From Fidelibacterota bacterium (GTDB lineage: Bacteria > Fidelibacterota > UBA8477 > JABMPR01): a DNA stretch of 64,000 bases. Positions within the stretch are counted from its first letter, which is position 1; each line of letters opens with the position of its first letter. The stretch covers positions 20,069 through 84,068 of the forward strand of contig JAIPJF010000014.1 in NCBI GenBank assembly GCA_021734325.1. Direction: 5' to 3'. The notes beneath the pieces were generated by a model, which saw only the letters and a list, made by a program, of their open reading frames with translations, was not told where the DNA came from and made no database searches. Shown here one piece after another: positions 47,607 through 58,600 of this stretch. The position numbers and the translations under genes are program-made.

Positions 47607-47691
47607 CGGAGAAGGTGGGATTCGAACCCACGGTACGTTGCCGTACACACGCTTTCCAAGCGTGCGCCTTCAGCCTCTCGGCCACCTCTCC
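47607..47691 (-). tRNA. tRNA-Ser (anticodon GGA)
   Basis: An 85-nt class II tRNA on the minus strand. Acceptor GGAGAGG/CTTCTCC, anticodon arm CACGC-TTGGAAA-GCGTG with anticodon GGA (reads TCC and TCT), long variable arm GTACGGCAACGTAC, T arm GTGGG-TTCGAAT-CCCAC, discriminator G. Confidence 0.96.
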
Positions 47692-47963
47692 ATATATGTC
47701 AAATTCTAAACTATCACCAACGGCCAGCAATATATTTACTGACTAAGTATTCGCAAAAGCTAAATGATATAATCATAAAATGTGCAGATTTATATCCTTA
47801 CATCTAACGCTTGAGATAATCGATCATTAACGCTTGAAAACCAGAGTGTTTGCTAGTTCACACTAACTATGTAAAGACTTGTTTCAATCCCTATACATCA
47901 TAAATTTTACGATTAATTAAATATGGCTAATGGCGATATCAAAGAATACAGGATGAATCAGTT

Positions 47964-48830
47964 TTGAAAGTAGCTAATTTCACTTGGGCACAGTTGAAGT
48001 GCATTACACTTATCCTGGGGTCCATTCTCTTCCTTGGGTCCGCTTCAGTTGCCACCGGACAGGAGAGTGATAGCCTATTGTTTGGTGATGAGTTTGATCT
48101 TGGTGAGGATGATGCCTCCTTTGACTTTGGAGATGAGGGCGATTTTAATTTTGATGAGGCTGAAGATACTGAAACGGGTGAGGATGATTTTTTTGGAGAT
48201 TTTGGGGAAGAAGCCGATGCGACGGATGTCGTTGAGGATAGTACGGCAGCCACAGACGATTGGGGTCTCGATAATGAAACCGGTGACATTGATAAGCTGA
48301 TCACACGCACCGTCGATGGCGAAGAGATAACCTATACACCTGATGAAGATGATCACCCTCTGGATTTTAGTAAATACGTTAAAGGAACCATTCTGGAGGA
48401 TACTGGTTTCACCCTGTCCCTCTATTCACCGCAGTATGTTGGAACAAGTCTGGATACCTGGTATTCCTATCTGGATTTTTCATTCACATCTGAATTACCC
48501 TGGCATTTTACGGTATATCCCGTTGATCTGTCATTTATGATCGATATCTCAAGTTTCAATTTTGATAATTCATTCCCTGCAGGGGGGACATTTAAAGGCG
48601 TGAGTTTTATGCCTATTGCTCGGGCTGAAATTGCAGGTGTTGAGATCGAAGTGGGGGCTGGAATGTATTATCCAACATTTGGCGCGTTGGCCGGGATTGG
48701 ATATTCATACAAGTTTCATTCCCTTTTTGCTTCAGCAGGTTATCGCTGGAACTGGGTCTCCAATATTGATCCCATTGGATCAAGTTGGTGGCTGGAGCCA
48801 AGGTTTACGGCCGGTATTAAATTGTGGTAG
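47964..48830 (+). CDS. Exported protein with acidic linker, outer-membrane-like; paralogue A
   Basis: 288 residues, unrecognised. TTG start, ten bases after AGGA. A signal peptide (CITLILGSILFLGSASVATG) is followed by an extremely acidic Phe-rich stretch (about 38-90: FGDEFDLGEDD, FDFGDEGDFNFDEAED, EDDFFGDFGEEAD). Then comes a domain of about 180 residues with alternating strands (DTWYSYLDFSFTSELPW, FNFDNSFPAGGTFKG, GIGYSYKFHSLFASAGYRW) ending FTAGIKLW, as expected of a small membrane beta-barrel. It shares motifs with the next protein. The 272-bp gap upstream holds no gene. Confidence 0.7.
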   Translation: MKVANFTWAQLKCITLILGSILFLGSASVATGQESDSLLFGDEFDLGEDDASFDFGDEGDFNFDEAEDTETGEDDFFGDFGEEADATDVVEDSTAATDDWGLDNETGDIDKLITRTVDGEEITYTPDEDDHPLDFSKYVKGTILEDTGFTLSLYSPQYVGTSLDTWYSYLDFSFTSELPWHFTVYPVDLSFMIDISSFNFDNSFPAGGTFKGVSFMPIARAEIAGVEIEVGAGMYYPTFGALAGIGYSYKFHSLFASAGYRWNWVSNIDPIGSSWWLEPRFTAGIKLW

Positions 48831-48853
48831 TGGAGATTGTACTCCTCTCTAGT

Positions 48854-49585
48854 ATGATTAATTCCGGTCACATGCTTTCTGTCATTCTACTGATGACGCT
48901 GATGGTAACGACAACAAGTGGTCAAGAAAGTGCCATTTCTGAACCTGATAGTCTGATTGTCGTGGAGCAGGGATTTGGCGGTGGAAATGATTCGAATGTG
49001 GATTATGATGCTTATGTTAAAGAATTATATGGCGACACCCAACAATTAAAACCAAAGGCAACTGAAGAGAAAACAGCAACTAGCATGGAATCAAATAAAA
49101 GGGAGAAACGAACTGGACCGGCACCGGGATTATTCGTGAATGGCAGATTGAATGGTATGCATATAGCTATTAATGGAGCCTCACCTTTTGCAGTTGCCGA
49201 GCAGCTGACATCCTGGTATTCATACATCGATGTTGGTGTCACCATAAAAACGGCCTACGAAGTCTATGTGGAAGATATTCCCATCTATACCATGTTTGAG
49301 GTATCCACATTCAGTTTTGAGAACTCATATCCCCAGGGTGGCACCTTTGCTGGTATGGCTTACATATTTGAGGCTACTCGAATCGGTGACAATGCTGCAG
49401 CAGTGGTGGGCTTTGGATTATGGGATGGGAATCTGGGTAGCATGCTGGAAGCCAATTATCGGCTTCGACCGACTAAAAACACTTTTCTCCGCGTTGGTAC
49501 GAGGGGAGTATTAATTTCAAATGTTGAACCATTGGGATCAGCCTGGTGGTTTGAATTAAGAGTTTCAATGGGGCTGGAATTATGA
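48854..49585 (+). CDS. Exported protein, outer-membrane-like; paralogue B
   Basis: About 243 residues from the ATG at 48854; an upstream GTG at 48824 is possible but would place extra residues before the signal peptide (MLSVILLMTLMVTTTSG). A charged linker with Lys/Glu follows, then a barrel-like domain parallel to paralogue A: SWYSYIDVGV, STFSFENSYPQGGTFAGMAY, NVEPLGSAWWFELRVSMGLEL. The two genes therefore arose by tandem duplication. Its stop overlaps the next frame by four bases, which couples it to the giant protein gene and suggests a partner role. Confidence 0.7.
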   Translation: MINSGHMLSVILLMTLMVTTTSGQESAISEPDSLIVVEQGFGGGNDSNVDYDAYVKELYGDTQQLKPKATEEKTATSMESNKREKRTGPAPGLFVNGRLNGMHIAINGASPFAVAEQLTSWYSYIDVGVTIKTAYEVYVEDIPIYTMFEVSTFSFENSYPQGGTFAGMAYIFEATRIGDNAAAVVGFGLWDGNLGSMLEANYRLRPTKNTFLRVGTRGVLISNVEPLGSAWWFELRVSMGLEL

Positions 49586-49626
49586 AATCAAAAATATCAA
49601 CATTCATGGGCAATAATTCTGAATAC

Positions 49627-49641
49627 AGGAGAGATCCAGTG
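49627..49641 (+). promoter_or_regulatory. Ribosome-binding site deciding the giant-protein start
   Basis: AGGAGA at 49627-49632, six bases before GTG at 49639. This start puts the signal peptide at the very N-terminus, whereas the upstream ATG at 49582 adds 19 hydrophilic residues and has no such site. Confidence 0.6.
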
Positions 49642-52600
49642 AATTCCAAATTGCGGATGCTGTTCATGCTTGCAATAGTCCCTTTTCTGTCCCAAGCCAC
49701 ACTTTTTGGAGCCGATACCTTCACAGTAACCGGCGGTACTGTAGTGTCCAGCTATTGGAACAGCACAAATACTGGCGCCACTGCCAATTTTACTGCAACA
49801 GCTAATCCCGTCGACTATGCGAAAATCAAAATAAGTGTGAATGGAGGTGCCTTTGCTGAGATCACAGGTGGTGGAATTAATGTAAGTACTGGTCAATCAA
49901 AATCGATCAATCTCACTGCCAGCAATATCGAATCTGCTGGGACCCTCTCTGATGGAGAAACCTTTGAGATATACGCTGTGTTTACCTACACTGGTGCACC
50001 TGTAGATACCATCAAACTTACATCATCCGCAATTACAGTCGATCAAACCCTTCCGACTTCCTTTACTGTTGGAACCGTGACGACAGTTGGCGGAAATATT
50101 GTTGGAAATAAATGGAATAGTTCGAATACATCAATTAGTGTAAATGTGCCCATCGGCAATGACAATTCCCTCCTTACGCCCGGAAAAGTACAATTGCTTG
50201 GTAAAATTGGTTCAAACCCATATGAAGATCTTGGTGCTGAATCAGCCATTACAGGAATCAATACGACAAAAACAATGACCATTAATGCTGCAACGCTTGA
50301 GGCACTCCTGGGCTTTTCCGATGGACAGATAATTTATTTAAAAGCGGAAATTACGGATAAGGCAGGGAATCTGACAACTGGAAATGCCAGTGGTTCAGAA
50401 CTAACCATAGATCAAACCGCACCCACGATCAGTAGTATCAGTGGGACGCCCGCCAGCGGGACCCTTGGGATCGGTGGTACTTCAAGTATAACTGTAACTT
50501 TTGATGAGGTTGTGCGATTATCAAGCGGAAACCTGGAAATTACATTGGAAACAGGCTCCATTGATCGCGTCCTCAATATAGCTTCAACATCAATTGATAA
50601 TGTGAATTCAGCCTCTCAGACCTACCAGGTTCAGGCAGGAGATGAATCTTCTGATCTGGATGTAAGGAGTTTGGCATTATCTGGTGGAAACAATCTGCGC
50701 GATCTGGCAGGCAATGATGTAAACTTAGCCCTGCCAGTTGGATCCAATCTTGCTGACAATGCAAATCTTGTGGTGGACGGAATCGTCCCGACGATTACGA
50801 GTATTACTTCTTCACCAGTGACGGACGACCTGGGAGTCAGTGAGAGCATTGATATAACCGTCAATTTCAGTGAAGCCGTCACCCTTGCATCTGGAAACCT
50901 ACTGATCGAACTGGAAACAGGCGCAACTGATCGCACGCTGACAATCTCCAGCATAAATAGCGCTAACTCAGCTTCAGCAAGCTATACAGTTCAAGCAAGC
51001 GACGAGAGTAGTGATCTGACTGTAAATAGTGTAACATTATCCGCGGGGAATCTTCAGGATGGCGCAGGAAATGATGCTGATATGAGCATTCCCGGAGGTG
51101 ATAATCTTGCGGATAACAGTACCATCGTTGTGGATGGTGTCGCGCCAAATACGGTCAATTTAGCTGGTGGAGCAGGAACAGTGGTAGCAACAGGAGGTAC
51201 AGTTGCTGCAGGATACTGGAATAATACGAATACAGGTCTTTCCGTGACCGTACCAATTGCTGCCGATGCCAGTCTGAATGGTGGATCTATACAGCTTAAG
51301 GGCTATTGGGGTGTCGTAGGTGGTGCCCAGAATCTTGGAAGTGCTCAGACCATCAATGCTACAGGAACGAACAAAACCATTTCCATCGCCGAAACCACAA
51401 TCGAGAATTTTGGTGGTTACACAGATGGAGCGATCTTAAAGATCGTAGCCATTGTTACTGATGCATCAGGTAATACAAGTTCGGTGGGAACTGAGAGTGA
51501 TGATGAAATCACAGTAGACATTACTGCACCGTCTATGACAAGTATAAGCGCTACGCCTGCTTCAGGGAATCTGGGAGTCGGGGATGTAGCAAACATTGAA
51601 ATCACATTTGATGAAGCAGTCACTCTTGCTGGGGGAAATTTACTGATTGAGTTGGAGACAGGAACCACTGATCGCACAGTCACGATCGCCACAGTCAGCG
51701 CCAGCACAACGGCTGACGGAGATTATACCGTACAAGCAGGAGATGACACACCCTTAGCTGGTTTGAACGTGAACAGCGTGACCCTCTCAGCAGGTAGTCT
51801 TCGAGACGCTGCAGGTAATAACTTTAGCTCAACCCTGCCGACCGGTTCTAATCTTGCCGATAATACAAATCTGGATGTAGATGGAATTGTTCCAACCATT
51901 ACCAGTATTACCTCAAACCCGGTTTCAAGTAATCTAAGTATTGGTGAAGAAGTTGAGATCATAGTGACTTTCAGCGAGGATGTCACACTTTCAGGTGGAA
52001 ATATGCAGATCGAACTTGAAACGGGGGCAGTTGACCGCACGGTTACGGTTGCGACCATCAGTAGTACAAACACTGCGTCTGGAACTTACACAGTTCAGAG
52101 TAATGATGTAAGTAGCGATCTGACGGTCAACAGTGTGAGTTTGTCGGCGGGATCCCTTCAGGATGCAGCAGGGAATGATACAGATTTAAGTATCCCCGGT
52201 GGGAATAATCTCGCCAATAATAGCTCCATCGTGGTAGATGGCCTTGTACCCAGTACGGTAAATCTTGCAGGTGGTGCTGGAACTGTGGCAGCTACAGGCG
52301 GTACTGTTGTTGCAGGATACTGGAATAGCACGAATACAGCACTTTCGATCACAGTACCCATTGCTGCAGATGCCAGTTTGAATGGTGGGTCTGTCCAAAT
52401 TCAAGGCTACTGGGGAGTGGTTGGCGGGGCTCAGAATCTTGGAACTGCTCAGACCATTAGTGCCACAGGCACAAACAAGACGATTTCAATCGCAGCAGCG
52501 ACTCTGGAATCCTTTGGTGGCTTTGCTGAAGGGGAAGTCCTAAAGATAGTAGCTCTGGTTACAGATTTAGCAGGGAATACCAGCATGGTTGGCACGGAGA

Positions 52601-55600
52601 GCGATAATGAGATCACTATTGATCAGACAGCTCCGACAATTAGCAATGTGAGTTCAACAACAGCTGATGGCTATCTGATCCCAACAGATGTGGCCAATGT
52701 GACTTTGACTTTTGATGAGGCCGTGACCCTATCCGGCGGCAATTTACTGATTCTCCTAGAAACAGGTAGCACTGATCGTACAGTCACGATCACGACAGTG
52801 AGTGCCAGCACTACGGCCAGTGGCGATTATACTGTTCAAACCGGTGATGTAAGCGATGATCTGGATGTGATCAGTGTGTCTTTATCAGCAGGTTTCCTGC
52901 GGGATGATGCAGGTAATAACGCTATCCGAACCCTTCCCACAGGCTCAAATTTGGCCGATAATTCAAATCTGGTAGTTGATGGCGTTATTCCAACCATAAC
53001 CAGTATTACTTCCAGTTCGGCTGATACCGATCCGTATCCAATTGGTGGTACAATAAACATCACCGTGAACTTTAGTGAAGCTGTCACCCTGAGCGGTGGC
53101 AACCTGCAGATTGAATTGGAAACAGGGAACCCTGATCAGACAGTGAGTATCTCATCCATAAATAGCAGTACCACCGCTACAGGGACATATACAGTCCAGG
53201 CGGGTGACGTGAGCTCAGATCTTGCTGTCAATGGTCCGCTGACCTTATCAGGGGGTTCATTACAAGATGCGGCTGGAAATGATGTTAATTTAACAGTAAC
53301 TACAAATTTAAGCGCTAGCAGTGATATTGTTATAGATGGCGTGGCACCGAGCGCGGTTAATCTGGCCGGTGGAGCTGGAACAGTCATTGCAATCGGTGGT
53401 GTGGTAAAGGCAGGTTACTGGAATAGCACGAATACAGCACTTTCCATCACTGTTCCTATTGCAGCGGATGCGACTCTGAATGGTGGCAGTCTGCAATTAA
53501 AAGCATACTGGGGATCTGATGTCGGTGCGGCTACCAACTTAGGCACTTCTCAAACTATTAGTGCTACCGGAACAAATAAAACAGTCTCAATACAAAAAGC
53601 AATCTTGGAAGCATTTGGAGGCTATGTCGAAGGTGGTGTGCTAAAAATAGTAGCTCTGGTTACAGATGCAGCAGGCAATACCAGTCCGGTGGGAACTGAG
53701 AGTGATAACGAGATCACGATTGATCAGACAGCACCGACAATTAGCAATGTGAGTTCAACAACAGCAGATGGTTATCTGATCAAGGATGATGTAGCCAATG
53801 TGACTGTAACCTTTGATGAGGCTGTGACCTTATCTGGTGGCAATTTACTGGTTATTTTGGAAACCGGGACAACTGATCGCACTGTAACCATCACATTAGT
53901 TAATGCCAGTACGACGGCCACTGGTGATTATACCGTCCAGACGAATGATCTAAGCAGTGATCTTGACGTGAACAGTATTGAGCTATCAACTGGTTCCTTG
54001 CGCGATGCAGCAGGAAATAGTGCGGATCTGACATTGCCAACGGGCTCAAATCTGGCTGACAATTCAAATTTGGTTGTCGATGGTGTTATTCCAACCATCA
54101 CCAGCATTACTTCCACCTCAGATGATACCAATCCCTATCCTGTAGGTGGTACGGTGAACATAACAGTGAATTTCAGCGAGCCAGTCACGCTGAGCGGTGG
54201 TAATCTGAGAATAACCCTCGAAACTGGTACGACTGACCGTACCATATCAATTTCTGCTATTTCTAGTGCCCTCAGCGCTATCGGTACCTATACGATTCAA
54301 GCTGGTGATGAGACCAGCGACCTGAGCGTGAATGGCCCCTTGACGTTATCGGCTGGTAGTCTGAGAGATGCAGCGGGAAATAATGTTGATCTTACTGTAG
54401 GAACGAACCTTAGTGCAGCCAGTGATTTTGTTATTGATGGTGTGGTACCGGATCCATTCATTGTCGGATCTGTTGTGACTGTAGGTGCACCAGTTTTGGT
54501 CGGCTATTGGAATGCTTCCAACACCGGTATGACAGTAACCATACCCATTGCCAATGATGCCTCTCTGGTGGGCGGTACAGTCCAGGTGCAAGGGTATTAT
54601 GGCGATATAAGCGGTTCATCGGATATTGCAAGTCCCACGAATATCACTATTGGTATGCTAGGTACTTCCTATCCCGTATCTATCACGTCTGCTAACATCG
54701 CAACCAATGTGGGATTCAATGAAAACCAGACACTCAAAATTACAGCAGAAATTTCTGATGACGCTGGAAACTCAACCAGAGGGACACAGAGCGCAAATGT
54801 ATTCTTTGTTGATGAAACACTTCCGGTTATCACATCAATAACGTCGGTACCGACATCTGGAACCTATAAGGAAACGGAGACCATTGACATAACGGTCACA
54901 TTTTCAGAAAATGTTTACTTGGTGAATGGTGATCTACAAACAACCCTGGAAACCGGGGATGTGCTGACGACAGTTGCTGCTGATCTGAATGGCGTGAATG
55001 CCCTTACTGAGACCTATACCGTTGGTGTAGATGATGAATCCAATGACCTTAGCGTCACGACTCTGGGTCTCACAGCAGGCACGCTCCGGGATGCGGCAGG
55101 AAACAATGCCACATTGGGAATACCTCCAAATGGCACAAATTTGAGTGATAATAGCAATCTGATTATCGATGGTTCAATTCCCACCATTCTGAGCATTACA
55201 ACGCCAGATGAAGATGGCTATTACGGGGTGGGCGATGTAGTGAACATTGCTGTAAAATTCAGTGAGAATGTGAGCCTCTCAGGAGGGAATAATTTTCAGG
55301 TGGTCCTGGATGCCGGTCAGACTATATCAAGTGGGACCATCAGCAATGTGGACTCCGTTGTCATTCAATATACGGTCCAGGAAACAGACGAGAGCAACGG
55401 TCTGTATGCCACTGCTGTGAACCTTGATGGCGGCACTCTGCAGGATGCTGCAGGGAATAATCTTAACCTGGCTATCACCTCATTGGAAAACATTGATGAT
55501 GCAAGCAGCATTTACATAGATGGTATTTATCCAACTGCTTTTGCAACAGGCGATATTTTTACAGTGGGTGAACCTGTCGTTACAGGCTTCTGGAACCGAT

Positions 55601-58600
55601 CGAACGATTCTTTGAAAGTCATCATACCGGTCACTGGGAATGATGCATCCCTCGATGGGGGAAGTGCGTATATAGAAGCACGAATGGATGCCAATACCTT
55701 TGCCAGTGCCGGAGACGCAGTGGCTGTCGGAACCAATCCAGTGACTTTGGCATTGTCCCGCGCTCAGCTGCAAACAGTGGCTGGCTATTTTGCCGGATCA
55801 GTGATAGAGGTTCGTGGCGTGCTTATCGATATCGCAGGCAACGAGACCATTGGCACGACCAGTGCAATCTCATTGACAAGCGATCAGATAAATCCCACAG
55901 CCACCATAACAGGGAATATGGTTGTCGCCGGGGGCTCTGTCTCCCAGGGCTACTGGAACCCAAGTAACGAAACCTTGACCGTCTCTACAGCTCTTGATGC
56001 AGACAATTCACTCATTGGAGGAACCTTTCAGCTTCAGCGCAGAATTGGCATTGCAGGGACATTCACGAATATCTCAACTGATTCCACCATTTCAGTAGTC
56101 GGTACTAACATGGAGACAGTGATCGATGCTGACGAGATCAATGCCTTTGGTTTTGCTGAAGGCGATGTTATTGATTTTCGAGCCATTGTTACAGATCAGG
56201 CTGGAAATTCGACAACTGGTACAGCAGGGGACAACTGGATCACCATAGATTCAGGAGATCCACAGGATTTTACTGTTGGTGAAATCAATTCCATCGGTGG
56301 GACAGTCGTGGATGATTACTATAACTCAACAAATTTAGGCGCCACCGTTACCGTCCCCATCGATCCGACGGACAATACACTGGTTGGCGGCTACGTTCAG
56401 TTGCGTTCCATAATCAATAGTGATCCTGCCGCCGATTTTCTTGATTCACTGAACATTAATTCACTTACCGATCTGATCTTCTCAATTACCCGAGCCGATC
56501 TTGACGGTTTGGGATATGCCGAGGCTGATACGATAACATTTGATGCTATCATTACAGATGTTGCTGGCAACAGCACGGTTGGAACTCAAAGTGTTGAATA
56601 TCTGGTAGTCGATGAGACGCTTCCCACAGTTTCTGCAACGGATAATATCAAGGTCCAGGGGACAAATATTGAACCTGGCTACTGGAATAGCACCAGTACT
56701 GGGATCACCTTCAAAGTTGCAGTCGACATTCTTGATGTTAGTCTTGTCGGAGGAAAAATAAGTGCCTCTGCTGATCTGACCCCATCTGCAAATACTGTAT
56801 TTGAGACCTTTGCAACTACAATGCCCATTAATTCCCTCGGCGTTGATTCGATCAGTCTCCTAATCCCTGCTTCTGAGATCGAGGCTTTGGAAGGGGGGAC
56901 TGGATTTACAGATGGTCTTGTCATGAGCTTTAAAGTTGCCATCACAGATGTTGCCGGAAATAAAGCGACCTCTGTCACCAGTGCCGTAACTTTTGATATT
57001 GATCAAACTGCTCCATTGATGGGAAGTTTTGTTACCGCCAGAACCACCACTGATCCATTTATCAATAATGAGGATTCATTATTGGCGAAGTGGCAGGGAT
57101 TCTCAGATGTGGCTTCAGGTCTGGACCACTATGAATACTCGATCGGAAGCGATGAATTCCTTGCTGATATCGCTGAATGGGAAGTGGTCGATACGCTTGC
57201 CAGGGACACAATCTTCACATATACCCATCTCGTGTCATATTTCATCAATGTCCGGGCGATTGATCTGGCAGGAAATATATCAAATACCATCGTGACGGAT
57301 GCGATCGTAGCTGATCTGGTGCTTCCGACATCAACTGCAGACATTAATCCCTACTATTATACTGATGATTGGAATAATGTTAATTCATTCTCTGGAACGG
57401 CGCAAGACGGGCTTTCTGGACCGGATTCACTGGTCTTGAAGCTGGAAAGGGTCTCCGATTCCTTCTGGTGGGGTGGAAGTGCATGGGGAGCTGATGCGGA
57501 CTCATTCAAATACAAGATCACGGATGGTACCTGGAGCTTTGGGATCGTCAAGGATTCCCTGGACAATCGGGAAGATTATACTGTCTATTTGACTGCCTTG
57601 GACAGCGCCGGGAACTGGCAGACGACACCATCAGAATATGAATTCCAGTTTGTGATCAATACAGCACCAGAATTTGCCGAGATAACGGATACGCTTTACG
57701 TGGACGAAGATGAATTGTTTGACTATCACATAATTGCGACGGATGTTGATCTGGGGACCATCAGTGGAGATACACTGTTTTATTCCATCCTTGACGGACC
57801 AGACGGCATGACAGTTGATTCCCTGACAGCGATTTTTGATTGGACACCTGAAAATGCCGATGTTGACACCTTCACGATCACGGCAAAAGTTCGAGATCTG
57901 TTTGATGAATCCGATACAATGAGTTTTGTCTTGGTTGTGATTCAGGTAAATGATGCTCCTGAACCGGTGACCTTGCTCCTGCCGGCAGATTCAACACAGC
58001 TTGTTCCGGCAGATAGTCTCCTGCTCACTTTTGTCTGGAGCAGTGCCTTTGATATAGAGGGTGATTCGCTGAATTATCGGATTTATATGCAGGGGACAAA
58101 CTACGATACCAGCCTTTATGCCGCCGCAGACACCACAGTGACAGTTGATGTCTCAGTGATGGATTTTCCGACTGTGAATCCGGTACGCTGGTTTGTCAGG
58201 GCCCTGGATGCCACGGAGATATCAGCCACTGCTGACACTTTCCACGTAACAACTTCACCGCCTGCTGTGGTGCTGTTGGCAGACACCGTAGACAATCAAA
58301 TGTTGCGATATACCATGAAGGATACCCTGTTTACCATAGCGAATATCGGTTTGACAGACCTGAAATGGTCACTGCATTCGGCCCCGCGCTGGATAAGTAT
58401 GACCAAAGAATCTGGTGTGGTCGAGTTCATGGACACAACAGATGTTGCCTTCCACATCGATCTGGGTGGTATTACAGTCGGTACCTACTCTGATAGCATC
58501 ACCATCCTGACTAACGATCCGGATCATGACACGGTAACCGTATACATTGGTCTGAGGATCCTGGATACGCCTACTCCTGTATTGGCCTTCTATAAGAATC

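Noticed and set aside
47500..47807. Frames on both strands across 47500-47807
   Set aside because: Both run through the tRNA-Ser gene and carry its translated sequence; not genes.
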